38,832 bases of DNA from JANYCD01 sp043738385 (GCA_043738385.1 JAYUGL010000069.1:1-38832), one strand, 5' to 3'. Shown: positions 16,086-25,516, counted from the first letter of the stretch. Notes: a model not told the origin generated them from the letters alone. Made by a program: numbers and translations.

Positions 16086-18311
16086 TCACTTCGTGTCGAA
16101 CTTCCACGAACCATCCCAATCCGCGCCCGGAGGTTCCTTGCGGTAATGGGTAATCCGCTCTACGTAGACTTTCTCGTACAGGTAGCGCGGATGAATGCGT
16201 GACAGATTCAGCAAGACAACTTCAGCCGTATCCCAATCCTGCGCCCGGTAGGTGCGCAGGAACTGTCCCCACATCTTGAGTTCCTCCATCGCGGCAGGGC
16301 TCGGCTCACCTTCCAGCCCGACAGGCTCGTAGATGGTGACTGACTGGTCCTTGCCCTTGACCTTGACCCGGTCAAGTTCGCGAAACACAAATTCTTTCTT
16401 GAGTATTTCGCGCGTCACTTCGCCGACGATGATGCCAACGCCATACTGCTTGGTGATGCTTTCGAGACGCGAACCAAGATTCACGGCATCGCCCATCACG
16501 GTGTAAGCCTGACGCACATCCGATCCCATGTCGCCGACGATCATCGGACCGGTATTGACGCCAACGCCGATCTTCAGTTCGGGCCAATCTTTGGCTACGA
16601 ATGTCTTGTTCAAGTCAAGCAATGCAACCTGCATCTGCATGGCTGAAAGCACTCCATGTTTGGCATGATCAACATCCTCAACGGGGGCGCCCCAAAAGGC
16701 CATGATCAGGTCACCGATGTATTTATCGAGGGTGCCGCGATTCGACCGAATCACTGTCGTCATGGCGCCGAGGTATTCGTTCATCAACGCCGTCAATTGA
16801 TCCGGCGCTAGTCCTTCGGAAATTGTCGTGAAGCCACGCACATCGGAGAACAATACAGTCAGATCGGCCTTGCGTCCGGCCATGCTGTAATTTTCGGGGT
16901 CGCGGCTCATCTCCTCAACCAGCTCCGGTGGCACGTACTGGCCAAACAGGTTGGTCAATTGGCGCTTGGTGCGTGATTCGACAAAATAGCCCCAGGACAT
17001 GTTGAGGGCATAGAGCAAGGCCACCAACACCAAGCCATTGGCCAGCGGCAGAACCAGGTTGCCGAAATGCCAGAAGGAAAAATTTACCCCCAGCAAGAAC
17101 AGCAAGACAACCGCGGAGACCATGGTGGCGCGAAACGCCGACAGTAATGGCAGCAGAAAGACCATGACCGACCCAGCCAGCAGCACCAGGATCACGTCCG
17201 CGCCGAGAACATACGAAGGCTTGTACTTGATGTTTCTATCCATCATGCCGGCGATCAGGTTGGCGTGAATCTCCACGCCGGGATAAGCGGGATCGACCGG
17301 CGTAACGCGCAAGTCCACCAAACCCGATGCGGTGGTGCCGACCAATACAATTTTGTTCTTGAGTTGCTCGGGAGGCGTTCTGCCCGCAATCACGTCGGCA
17401 ATCGAGATATAGCGGAAACTGCCGCGATAGCCACGGTAGGGCACCAGAGCCGCCACATTTTCGTCGACTGGGATTCTCACCGTGCCTTTAGTGATATGCA
17501 GGTCAATCCACTCCATCGCACCGTAGGTCTTGGCGTCCACTCCTCCCGGATAACCCGGCACCACTTTTGGATTGCCGAGTAACAGACGTACCATCGCAAG
17601 CGAAAGTGCTTCGTAATAGGCGCCCTTGTACTGCGTCAGCATGGGGACACGACGGGTCGTTCCGTCGAATTCCACTAAAGGCGCGATGTGGCCGCCGCCG
17701 GCTGCGGCTTCCTGAAACTCCGGGAGGTTGCCGCTATGCCCTGTCCAGCTGACAAAGGGAATATTCCGTCCCTGGAAGGTGCCGGCAGGAAGCACGGGAG
17801 AAGACAAGACGCCGGCCGATGTTTTTTCGTCGCTATTGAAAGAGAATGCCAGAATCACCGGGCGACCCTTGAGCGCGGCAGCAAACCGTGCGTCGTAGTC
17901 GAGCCGCGGTTTAAGTTTACGCAGCGCCGCCTGAAATGCACCGTTGTCTTTGAGTTCATTGCCGGCCAAATTATTCATCGACTTCAGGCCGGAGCTATCA
18001 TCACGCTCCGGAAAAAAAACATCGAAGCCGAGAGCGCCGACGTGATACTGATCAAACAATCGGTTGACCAAAATCGCCAACTGGTCGCGGCCCCACGGCC
18101 AATGCCCGAGCTCGGCAAGCGATTTCTCGTCAATATTGAGAATGACCACCCGGTCATCCATCTTTTGCGGCATGGTAAGCCGAACCTTGGCGTCATAAAT
18201 GATGGCATCCAGGTTGTTGATGAACGGTATTTCGTAGCGTCGCGCTGAATGGCCGAGCAGCAGCAGCAGGACAACGAATCCCAGCACATGACGAACCAGG
18301 TGTTGTTTCAA
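16086..18311 (-). CDS. CHASE2-class III adenylate/guanylate cyclase
   Basis: A 741-residue membrane sensor. After one N-terminal helix (about 8-22) comes a periplasmic CHASE2 domain (about 25-335; opening with DAIIYDAKVRLTMPQ and VVILNIDEKSLAELG), three helices (about 345-430), then a class III cyclase domain (about 480-640). The two metal-binding aspartates are Asp490 (FSDVRGFT) and Asp534 (KYIGDLIMAFWG); Lys530 and the VMGDAVNLGSRLE segment (Asn611, Arg615) fit adenine recognition and catalysis. It should convert ATP to cAMP in response to a periplasmic signal. It lies directly before the candidate phosphodiesterase gene and after the FHA gene, as part of the same minus-strand signalling run. 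Confidence 0.93.
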   Translation of the reverse strand: MKQHLVRHVLGFVVLLLLLGHSARRYEIPFINNLDAIIYDAKVRLTMPQKMDDRVVILNIDEKSLAELGHWPWGRDQLAILVNRLFDQYHVGALGFDVFFPERDDSSGLKSMNNLAGNELKDNGAFQAALRKLKPRLDYDARFAAALKGRPVILAFSFNSDEKTSAGVLSSPVLPAGTFQGRNIPFVSWTGHSGNLPEFQEAAAGGGHIAPLVEFDGTTRRVPMLTQYKGAYYEALSLAMVRLLLGNPKVVPGYPGGVDAKTYGAMEWIDLHITKGTVRIPVDENVAALVPYRGYRGSFRYISIADVIAGRTPPEQLKNKIVLVGTTASGLVDLRVTPVDPAYPGVEIHANLIAGMMDRNIKYKPSYVLGADVILVLLAGSVMVFLLPLLSAFRATMVSAVVLLFLLGVNFSFWHFGNLVLPLANGLVLVALLYALNMSWGYFVESRTKRQLTNLFGQYVPPELVEEMSRDPENYSMAGRKADLTVLFSDVRGFTTISEGLAPDQLTALMNEYLGAMTTVIRSNRGTLDKYIGDLIMAFWGAPVEDVDHAKHGVLSAMQMQVALLDLNKTFVAKDWPELKIGVGVNTGPMIVGDMGSDVRQAYTVMGDAVNLGSRLESITKQYGVGIIVGEVTREILKKEFVFRELDRVKVKGKDQSVTIYEPVGLEGEPSPAAMEELKMWGQFLRTYRAQDWDTAEVVLLNLSRIHPRYLYEKVYVERITHYRKEPPGADWDGSWKFDTK

Positions 18312-18335
18312 GTGGCCCCCGTAAGTGGCATGCGC

Positions 18336-18356
18336 CGCCCCCGGACAACCGGGGCG
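18336..18356. other. GC-rich hairpin between the FHA and cyclase genes
   Basis: An inverted repeat (cgcccccgg / ccggggcg, one-base bulge, ACAA loop) fills most of the 47-base gap between the FHA stop and the cyclase start. No T run follows on the minus strand, so it is more likely an mRNA stability or processing element than a terminator. Confidence 0.4.
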
Positions 18357-18358
18357 CC

Positions 18359-19114
18359 TTATGCCTTGATGAAGAATTCCATTTTAATGCCACTCAATTC
18401 GATGATGTCATGATCTTTGAGCGAATGCGCCTGAGCGTCCAATGTCTTGCCGTTAACGATGGGGAATTGGGCGCCTTCAACGTGAGCGATGAAGTAGCCA
18501 TGGGGCCGGCGCGCAATGACGGCCACCTGAATACCAGGTCTCCCGAGCGTGGTCAGATTTTTGAGCAACTCCATCTCACGCCCGGCATTACCGCCTGAGA
18601 GTATCTGGATCGCACCCAACGGTAGCGATGGCGCTTGAGACACCGGGCTGGCGGCGGGTGACGGCGACGGCTGAAACATGGGGGCTGGCGAGTCAGAGGT
18701 GGCGGACTTCATGCCAGCCTGCGAATCGCTCAAGGCTGGTGACTGCATCTGCTCGGCACTTTTTTTCAACATGTCCGGCCGCAGGATCATGGTCTTCTCG
18801 AAATCAGCGGCGGAGGTCTGCTGGGGAACTTCATTGATGTATTTCAAGCGATACTTGCCCAGCTCGATGACATCACCGTTTTGCAGGAAATGTTTCTTCA
18901 CCGACTGGCCGTTGACCACCGTGCCATTGGTACTACCCATGTCCTCCAGGAACGAGTCGTAGAGAATCGTCACGATCACCGCGTGCTCGCCGGAAATCGC
19001 CAGATTATCAATCTGAATGTCATTGTGGGCCTTGCGTCCAATGGTAATCCGCTCTTTGCTTAGAGGGATCTCCTTGAGCGTGAGGCCTTCCATGCTGAGA
19101 ATTATTTTTGCCAT
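18359..19114 (-). CDS. Double FHA-domain protein
   Basis: A 251-residue cytoplasmic protein with two forkhead-associated domains joined by a Ser/Pro/Ala-rich linker (about 110-165). FHA1 (about 20-90) has the full phosphothreonine-binding set: IGRKAHND, SGEHAVI and GSTNGTVVNG. FHA2 (about 170-250) keeps the fold (TTLGRPGIQ, FPIVNGKTL, DHDIIELSG) but lacks the Ser-x-x-His element and may not bind phosphopeptides. FHA proteins read Ser/Thr kinase signals. It lies between a PP2C phosphatase gene (24 bases upstream) and the cyclase gene, and next to a broken kinase gene. Confidence 0.9.
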   Translation of the reverse strand: MAKIILSMEGLTLKEIPLSKERITIGRKAHNDIQIDNLAISGEHAVIVTILYDSFLEDMGSTNGTVVNGQSVKKHFLQNGDVIELGKYRLKYINEVPQQTSAADFEKTMILRPDMLKKSAEQMQSPALSDSQAGMKSATSDSPAPMFQPSPSPAASPVSQAPSLPLGAIQILSGGNAGREMELLKNLTTLGRPGIQVAVIARRPHGYFIAHVEGAQFPIVNGKTLDAQAHSLKDHDIIELSGIKMEFFIKA

Positions 19115-19137
19115 CTTAGTCGTCCCTCAATGCGCCA

Positions 19138-19965
19138 TTATTTCCCGAACCAGGCCAGCAATCGACTCCACCGACTGCGCGGAGCCCCAAATTCGTTCCT
19201 GACTTTGACAAGAATTACCGATACATTATCGCGACCGCCATTGTCGTTGGCCATCTGTATCAACTGCATTGCACACAATTCCAAATTCGCCGAAAGCGCC
19301 TGCACGGTCTCGCCGATCTCCGCATCTTCGACCATGTCGCTGAGTCCGTCCGAGCAGAGCAAATACACATCGCCGACAGCGACCCCATAGTCGTGAATTT
19401 CCGCTTCCACCTGCGGGTCGATCCCCAGCGCACGTAAAACCAGATTCTTGCCCTGCGCATGGCGTGCTTGCTCTTTCGCAATCAGCCCGCTGTCTATCTG
19501 CTCCTGTAGAAACGAATGGTCACGCGTAATCTGCTCAAATTGCTCACCACGTAACCGATACAGACGAGAATCACCAATATGGGCAACCGTCATCAGATTG
19601 TCGTGGAACACGGCCATCACCAGCGTGGTCCCCATTCCGGCATACTGCGGCTGACTCTGTGCCAATTGATAAATGGCGCCGTTGGTTTGTGCAATCTCCC
19701 GTTCCAGAGCTTCATGAGCCCACAAGAAACCTGTCGCGGCATCGCGCTGAAAAGGCTCTTTTTCAACAAAAGCTTTTTCCAACTCGGTACCCAGCAATGC
19801 TGTTGCCATACCGCTGGCAACTTCCCCGGCATTGTACCCTCCCATACCGTCAGCCAGCACGGCCAATCCCAAGATCGGATTGACGCATACTGAATCCTCA
19901 TTGTTGGACCGCACCATACCCGGATCCGAGCGCGTGGCGAACGCCAGAGCATGAATCAAACTCAT
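19138..19965 (-). CDS. PP2C-family Ser/Thr protein phosphatase (PstP/Stp1 type)
   Basis: A 275-residue PPM-family phosphatase. The metal-binding motifs are in order: VRSNNEDS, LAVLADGMGGYNAGE (Asp pair of the dimetal site), GTTLVMAVF, VAHIGDSRLYRLR, LLCSDGLSDMV and GGRDNVSVILV. Such enzymes remove phosphate from Ser/Thr sites placed by Hanks-type kinases, usually encoded beside them. Here the neighbouring kinase gene is degraded, so the phosphatase must serve another kinase or be a leftover. It lies 25 bases downstream of the kinase remnant and 23 upstream of the FHA gene. Confidence 0.93.
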   Translation of the reverse strand: MSLIHALAFATRSDPGMVRSNNEDSVCVNPILGLAVLADGMGGYNAGEVASGMATALLGTELEKAFVEKEPFQRDAATGFLWAHEALEREIAQTNGAIYQLAQSQPQYAGMGTTLVMAVFHDNLMTVAHIGDSRLYRLRGEQFEQITRDHSFLQEQIDSGLIAKEQARHAQGKNLVLRALGIDPQVEAEIHDYGVAVGDVYLLCSDGLSDMVEDAEIGETVQALSANLELCAMQLIQMANDNGGRDNVSVILVKVRNEFGAPRSRWSRLLAWFGK

Positions 19966-19990
19966 GCCGGACCTCGATGATACATCGCCA

Positions 19991-20664
19991 TTAATGGCCG
20001 CCTTCTTGGGTTGATGCCATACAACTCCTCAAATCCAGCGCCATCTCGGCGCCAACCTGGTAGCGCTGATCGCCATCCTTGGCCAACGCCCGGTCGATAG
20101 TCACCGCCAAGCAGTGGGGAACATCGGGACGACTCGTACGGATATCGGGATGGGGTTCGTTGGCGATCTTGAACATCAATCGCGCCATCATCGAATCGTC
20201 GCCAAAAGGCAACTGGACACAGGTCATCTGGTAGAGCATCACACTCAGGGAAAACAGGTCGGAACGGCTATCAATCTTCTTGCCCGTCAACCGTTCGAGC
20301 GACATATAGCTGGGCGTGCCGAGCACCATCCCGGTCTTGGTCTTGGACGAATCGGCGATCCGGGCAAGACCAAAGTCGGTCACCTCGACCTGATCCGACT
20401 CGGGTTGGTACATGATTTGGGCCGGTTTGATGTCACGATGCACAACGTCGTTTTCGTGGGCGTAGGAAAGGGCGCGGGCGACTCGCGCGACACTACTTTT
20501 CACCTTGTCCGACGGCGTGCGGGAAGTCATCGCCACGGCCATGCGTAAGCCTTGCTTTCGAGACTTTGGAGCAGGTCGCTGTCGCCAAAAAACAGCACGC
20601 CGATGCTGACGATGAGCCCGACCAACCAATCACGTTTCCAGAAATTGGCTTTGGCCATTTTCAT
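19991..20664 (-). pseudogene. Degraded CHASE2-Ser/Thr kinase gene (frameshift and internal deletion)
   Basis: Translation from ATG 20664 gives a membrane helix followed by SDLLQSLESKAYAW, as at the start of CHASE2 kinases, then stops at 20527. Shifting frame near 20540 restores the next family piece, AMTSRTPSDKV, after which the sequence jumps straight to the kinase C-lobe (VARALSYAHENDVVHRDIKP). Most of the CHASE2 domain, later helices and kinase N-lobe, including the Gly-rich loop and ATP-binding Lys, are missing. The C-lobe itself is damaged: HRDIKPAQ replaces HRDIKPAN, and SLER replaces SPEQ, though DFG and HRD remain. An uninterrupted 212-codon frame (19991-20629) covers the C-lobe, but I judge it non-functional as a kinase. 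Confidence 0.85.
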
Positions 20665-20850
20665 ATTGCCGCATCCCCTGAGCGCACCACCTGTCCAGCA
20701 GCAACGCCGCATAGAAACAGGATGATAGTGTCAATTCTTGCAGTCAAGCATGAATATAGTCAAATTTTTGTGTTGATCGACCTGCAATAATGCCCGGTCG
20801 CGGTTTCACGCTGGCCCGAAAAGCTCCGGCATATTCCCCATCGGAACTCC

Positions 20851-20887
20851 GAAAATGAAACAGCCGACGTTCGCCGGCTGTTTCATT
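20851..20887 (-). terminator. Intrinsic terminator of sucCD
   Basis: A perfect 12 bp stem (20855-20866 with 20875-20886, atgaaacagccg and its complement) around an 8-base loop lies 22 bases after the sucD stop and is followed on the minus strand by TTTTC. It closes the sucCD transcript. Confidence 0.88.
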
Positions 20888-20908
20888 AAAAGCTTACCGC
20901 CAACAAGA

Positions 20909-21802
20909 TTAAAGCAGTGCCTTGAGCAGTTTCCCCATCTCGGAGGGATTGCGCGTCACCGTGAAGCCACACTCTTCCATGATGGCGAGCTTGGCGTCCG
21001 CCGTATCGGCGCCGTCCGAAATCAGCGCGCCAGCATGGCCCATACGCTTGCCGGGAGGAGCGGTTACCCCGGCGATGAACCCGACAATCGGCTTCTTCAT
21101 GTTTGCCTTGCACCAGCGGGCTGCGTCCGCTTCGTCCGGACCGCCGATCTCACCGATCATGATCACGGCATCAGTTCCCGGATCGTCGTTGAACATTTTC
21201 ATGACGTCGATATGCTTCAGCCCGTTGATGGGATCGCCACCGATACCGACGGCAGAGGACTGGCCCAGGCCAATCTCGGTCAATTGCCCAACGGCTTCAT
21301 AGGTCAGCGTTCCCGAACGGGAAACCACGCCGATACGACCCCGCTTGTGAATGTGGCCCGGCATGATGCCGATCTTGATTTCGTCCGGCGTAATCAAACC
21401 AGGGCAGTTGGGGCCCAATAGCAAAGTCTTCTTGCCGCCGGCCGCTTCCTTGGCTCGCATCTTGTTGCGCACCATCAGCATGTCGCGCACCGGGATGCCT
21501 TCGGTAATGCAGATCGCCAGATCCAGGTCGGCTTCCGCCGCTTCCCAGATGGCATCGGCGGCGCCCACCGGCGGCACATAGATGACCGAGACGGTGGCGC
21601 CGGTTGCCTTGGCAGCTTCCTTGACGGAACCATAGATCGGAATATTGAAAATGCTCTCGCCAGCTTTCTTGGGGTTGACGCCAGCCACGAAGCAGTTTTT
21701 GCCGTTGGCATACTCTTGGCATTTCTCGGTGTGAAACTGGCCGGTCTTGCCGGTAATGCCCTGGGTCATGACCCGGGTGTTCTTGTTAATCAGAATCGAC
21801 AT
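20909..21802 (-). CDS. sucD: Succinyl-CoA synthetase alpha subunit
   Basis: A 297-residue protein matching SucD along its length: N-terminal CoA-binding fold (TQGITGKTGQFHTEK, YVPPVGAADAI), the GPNCPGLI segment, and the active-site GHAGALISDG region with the His that is phosphorylated during the reaction. With SucC it interconverts succinyl-CoA and succinate while forming ATP or GTP in the citric acid cycle. It starts 11 bases after the sucC stop and ends in a strong terminator. Confidence 0.97.
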   Translation of the reverse strand: MSILINKNTRVMTQGITGKTGQFHTEKCQEYANGKNCFVAGVNPKKAGESIFNIPIYGSVKEAAKATGATVSVIYVPPVGAADAIWEAAEADLDLAICITEGIPVRDMLMVRNKMRAKEAAGGKKTLLLGPNCPGLITPDEIKIGIMPGHIHKRGRIGVVSRSGTLTYEAVGQLTEIGLGQSSAVGIGGDPINGLKHIDVMKMFNDDPGTDAVIMIGEIGGPDEADAARWCKANMKKPIVGFIAGVTAPPGKRMGHAGALISDGADTADAKLAIMEECGFTVTRNPSEMGKLLKALL

Positions 21803-21813
21803 TCAGTTGCTCC

Positions 21814-22974
21814 TTACTTGACCGCAGCGACAATTTTTTCAGCCGCTTCGGCCATGCTATTGGCGGAAATAATGGGCAGGCCGGAATCCTTGAGGAGCTG
21901 TTTGCCGATATCCTCATTGGTGCCCTTCATGCGTACGACCAGCGGCACGCTCAGATGGACTTCCTTGGCCGCGGCAACCACGCCGGCAGCGATGGTGTCG
22001 CAGCGCATGATGCCACCGAAAATATTCACCAAAATGCCTTTTACCTTGGGATTCTTGAGCATGATCTTGAAGGCTTCGGTCACTTTCTCGGTGGTGGCGC
22101 CACCGCCCACGTCGAGGAAGTTGGCCGGCTCGGCGCCGAACAGCTTGATGGTATCCATGGTCGCCATGGCCAAGCCGGCGCCATTCACCAGACAGCCGAT
22201 ATTGCCGTTCAGCGAGATATAGGCAAGGTCGAACTTTGAGGCCTCGATTTCATCGGCGTTTTCTTCATCCAGATCGCGGTAGGCCACGATTTCGGGATGA
22301 CGGAACAAGGCATTGGCATCGAAGTTGAACTTTGCGTCCAATGCCTTGATGTCGCCATTGCCCTCCAGGATCAACGGGTTGATTTCCGCCAGCGAGGCGT
22401 CGGTTTCCATATAGCAGGTGTAGAACTTTTTGATCTGGTCCACAGCCCTGGCCACGGAGCCATCAGGCACGCCGATAGCGCGGGCGAGGTTCCCGGCCTG
22501 CTTGTCGGTCATGCCGATGAGGGGATCAACGAATTCCTTGAGTATTTTCTCCGGCGTACTGTGGGCGACTTCCTCAATATCCATGCCGCCTTCACTCGAC
22601 GCCATCACGGCCACCTTCTGCGTGGCGCGGTCGGTCAGCGCGGCCAGGTAGTATTCCTTCTTGATGTCGGCGCCATCTTCAACCAACAGGCGGCGAACCT
22701 TCTGTCCCTCGGGGCCGGTTTGATGGGTCACCAATTGCATGCCGAGTATCTGACTGGCGTATTGCTTCACCTCATCGAGCGACTTGGCGACTTTCACTCC
22801 GCCACCTTTGCCGCGCCCGCCGGCATGAATCTGGGCCTTGACCACCCACACCTTGCCGCCCAATGTTTGCGCGGCCTTGACCGCATCATCGACGGAAAAA
22901 CAGGGAATGCCGCGCGGGGTGGCGACACCGAACTTCCTCAGGATTTCCTTACCCTGATACTCATGGATTTTCAT
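21814..22974 (-). CDS. sucC: Succinyl-CoA synthetase beta subunit
   Basis: A 386-residue protein with the standard SucC start MKIHEYQGKEILRKFGV, the ATP-grasp domain (KAQIHAGGRGKGGGVKVA; EINPLILEG), and the C-terminal ligase part (DVGGGATTEKV, GILVNIFGGIMRCD). Length is as expected (about 386-388). The start has an AAGGATG box a few bases upstream. It is the first gene of a two-gene sucCD operon; the usual odhA/sucAB genes are not next to it. Confidence 0.97.
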   Translation of the reverse strand: MKIHEYQGKEILRKFGVATPRGIPCFSVDDAVKAAQTLGGKVWVVKAQIHAGGRGKGGGVKVAKSLDEVKQYASQILGMQLVTHQTGPEGQKVRRLLVEDGADIKKEYYLAALTDRATQKVAVMASSEGGMDIEEVAHSTPEKILKEFVDPLIGMTDKQAGNLARAIGVPDGSVARAVDQIKKFYTCYMETDASLAEINPLILEGNGDIKALDAKFNFDANALFRHPEIVAYRDLDEENADEIEASKFDLAYISLNGNIGCLVNGAGLAMATMDTIKLFGAEPANFLDVGGGATTEKVTEAFKIMLKNPKVKGILVNIFGGIMRCDTIAAGVVAAAKEVHLSVPLVVRMKGTNEDIGKQLLKDSGLPIISANSMAEAAEKIVAAVK

Positions 22975-23147
22975 GCATCATCCTTGCGATTGTTTATTTG
23001 AGGGCTTTACCGCCAGCGCGATGTTGCAGCGCTGACCTCATTGCCCACGGAGACAGACAGGAACGCGCTACACATCACACAACGCGTGCAGCCACGCATG
23101 CTATCGCATCGTCGAGGCGCCATTTTAAGCGCAATGATTTCAAGCCC

Positions 23148-24821
23148 TTATGGAGTGTCGCCGACAACCTGGCGACGCGTACCGGCAATCTGGAAGCGTC
23201 TGGCGACAAAGGCGCTGTCGATATAGGCGGCGTTGCCGGAGCGGTTCGCGCCGCTGCCGTGCAAATCGGAAAATCCGTTTTCCTGGTTGGTCAGCAGCTC
23301 GCCCGTCATGTTCAGTGACAGAGCAACGCCAACACGCAAGGCTATTTTTGTGGAGAACTGATGCAAACGGGGATTGACCGAATACACCGCGAACATCAGG
23401 GCGCCTTTGTCGCGCATCACACGTTCCGCGACGGCCAGACTTTCCGCGCTGGTTGCGGTTTCTACAATCATGAGAATGGGACCAAAGTGCTCTCTCGCAT
23501 AAATAGCCTCATCGCTGACCGAAACTTTCAGCAGCAAGGGAGTATGTACCCGAGCTTCCGGCCATTGCGGATGCGCAAGGGGGAACGAATCCCGCAGTAC
23601 CTCGCCCAAGTCGCGAGCGGCATGAATGTGATCAAGCGTTTCCCCTGAGCGGAGCGCGCCCAGTAGCTCCACGGCACGTCCCGGGTCTTCCATCAGATTG
23701 CCAATGGCGAAGGCCATATCCTTACCAAATTGCTCACTGGAAACCAGCCCGTCCGGAGTTTGCACGCCTTCCCGCGATACCAGCAATACCCTTGGCGCAG
23801 CGCATAGTTGTCCGGAATACAGGCACAGGCTCAACGTCAGATTACGCAGCATGCCCTTGTAGTCGCTGGTGGAGTCCACCACCACACAATTGACGCTCGA
23901 CTTTTGGGTAAACACCGCGGCATGAGTGGCATGCTCCTCAATCCATTCACCGAATTCGGAGTTTCCGGTGAAATCGATAATGCGAATGTCCGGGTTCAAC
24001 GCCAGGATTTTGCCCGATGGCGTTGCCGCATCGTCGATCAGCAAGGTTACAAGATTGGCGTCAAAGCCAGCCTCCTTCAAAGTCTGGCGCGCCATCGCCA
24101 CGGTAATCGCCAGCGGCAGGATAACCCCTGGATGGGCTTTGACAATGACCGCGTTACCGGTCACAAGACTAGCAAACAGTGCGGGATAACCGTTCAATAT
24201 CGGCGCAACCGAAGACGCAATGATCAGGGCAATGCCACGCGGCGTGATAGTGAAAGATTTCTCAATTTTCAGTGGCAAACTCGTGCCTTGCGGCTTTTCC
24301 CAGATCGCCGACGCCGGCATCTGCTTCATCTCCCGGTAGGCAACCGCAACTGCTTCAAGGCCGCGATCCTGAGCATTGACCGTCGAATACTGGAACGCCA
24401 CGGCAAACGGCTGTCCGGTCGTGTGGATCAAGGCCTGGGCCATTTCCATGCTTCTTTTGTTGAGACGGGAAAGTATTTCCAGACAGACGCCGGCTCTGAC
24501 GTCAGCACCGGTTTTGGTCCACGCGTGCATCGCCATCCGCGCGGCAATGATCAGCGCATCGGGATTGCATAGTGGGTAAGTAATATTGAGCGGCAAGCCA
24601 AACGGAGAAAACTCTTCGCCGCCGCGTCCGACTACACCGGGTTGATCCAGATAGAAAGAAGCCGCGCGATAGGCCTCGAAGGCAATGCGACCTTTTTCAA
24701 TGGCTCTCTCGCCATAGTTCGCCGGGTTTTCCGAAAACGGGCTCCAGAACGCGCGCGCCTCAACCGCAGCGATGGCCTTGTGCAACAAGGCCGAATGCTT
24801 CTCGAACATGGGATGTGGCAT
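23148..24821 (-). CDS. paaN: Phenylacetic acid degradation protein PaaN-type aldehyde dehydrogenase
   Basis: A 557-residue aldehyde dehydrogenase-superfamily protein. Features fitting PaaN are the N-terminal AFWSPFSENP, GLPLNITYP, MHAWTKTGADVRAGVCLEIL, TTGQPFAVAFQ, EKPQGTSLPL, and the central DFTGNSEFGEWIEEHA and KGMLRNLTLSLCLYSGQLCAAPR, whose Cys is the likely nucleophile. PaaN proteins are found with aerobic phenylacetyl-CoA catabolism genes, where an aldehyde dehydrogenase oxidises the ring-opened intermediate. No other paa gene is in the window, so the assignment rests on sequence pattern alone. The ATG at 24821 follows GGGGA; it is divergent from msrA across a 118-base gap. Confidence 0.8.
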   Translation of the reverse strand: MPHPMFEKHSALLHKAIAAVEARAFWSPFSENPANYGERAIEKGRIAFEAYRAASFYLDQPGVVGRGGEEFSPFGLPLNITYPLCNPDALIIAARMAMHAWTKTGADVRAGVCLEILSRLNKRSMEMAQALIHTTGQPFAVAFQYSTVNAQDRGLEAVAVAYREMKQMPASAIWEKPQGTSLPLKIEKSFTITPRGIALIIASSVAPILNGYPALFASLVTGNAVIVKAHPGVILPLAITVAMARQTLKEAGFDANLVTLLIDDAATPSGKILALNPDIRIIDFTGNSEFGEWIEEHATHAAVFTQKSSVNCVVVDSTSDYKGMLRNLTLSLCLYSGQLCAAPRVLLVSREGVQTPDGLVSSEQFGKDMAFAIGNLMEDPGRAVELLGALRSGETLDHIHAARDLGEVLRDSFPLAHPQWPEARVHTPLLLKVSVSDEAIYAREHFGPILMIVETATSAESLAVAERVMRDKGALMFAVYSVNPRLHQFSTKIALRVGVALSLNMTGELLTNQENGFSDLHGSGANRSGNAAYIDSAFVARRFQIAGTRRQVVGDTP

Positions 24822-24939
24822 GGTTTCCCCGCAGCATTTTCGAACTTCGACTTACGCCAACCAAGACCGATTTTAAAACGATTATAGTGGTTGCCTTCGA
24901 TGCGGCATATTATCGACAACACACTTTGGAGGATAAACC

Positions 24940-25476
24940 ATGCTCGAATCGGCGACTTTAGGCGGCGGATGTTTCTGGTGCGTGGAAGCGGCCCTGAAAC
25001 AGCTTGACGGCGTCGTGACGGCGGAATCTGGCTATTGCGGCGGCCACGCGAAAAATCCTGGCTACGCTGCGGTGTGTGGTGGGGCCACCGGCCATGCGGA
25101 AGTGGTGCGCTTCAGTTTCGATTCGACGAAAATCGACTATCGAACCTTGCTCCTGGCATTTTTTTCGGCGCATGACCCAACCACCCGCGACAGGCAGGGC
25201 AATGACGTCGGGTCGCAGTACCGCTCCGCGATATTCACCCACTCGGTTGAGCAGGCGCGTATCGCCAAGGACGTGATACGCGAACTCGATGCGGAAAAAA
25301 CCTGGCCCGACCCGATTGTGACCGAGGTCCTCGCTGCCCCCACATTTTGGCCGGCTGAGGATTACCATCAGGATTATTTTCGTAACAATCCGAATCAGTC
25401 CTATTGCGCCTATATCGTCGCCCCCAAGGTCGCCAAACTGCGCGATAAATTTCGGCATCTCCTCAAGCGATCCTGA
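24940..25476 (+). CDS. msrA: Peptide methionine sulfoxide reductase MsrA
   Basis: A 178-residue MsrA. The catalytic motif GGGCFWCVEAAL has the nucleophile Cys11; the following SGYCGGHAKNPGYAAVCGGATGHAE and HDPTTRDRQGNDVGSQYRS segments are family signatures with the substrate-binding Tyr, Glu and Asp residues. It reduces the S epimer of methionine sulfoxide in oxidised proteins, in the cytoplasm. A GGAGG box sits 7 bases before the ATG. It has no signal peptide and no MsrB fusion. Confidence 0.96.
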   Translation: MLESATLGGGCFWCVEAALKQLDGVVTAESGYCGGHAKNPGYAAVCGGATGHAEVVRFSFDSTKIDYRTLLLAFFSAHDPTTRDRQGNDVGSQYRSAIFTHSVEQARIAKDVIRELDAEKTWPDPIVTEVLAAPTFWPAEDYHQDYFRNNPNQSYCAYIVAPKVAKLRDKFRHLLKRS

Positions 25477-25516
25477 CCGTTCCCTCTCTGCCGTTGGTCG
25501 CCGCGACTTGAGGCAG

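Noticed and set aside
19991..20629. Intact 212-residue Ser/Thr kinase
   Set aside because: No Gly-rich loop or ATP-binding Lys, and the catalytic Asn and SPEQ motif are changed; better explained as a remnant.
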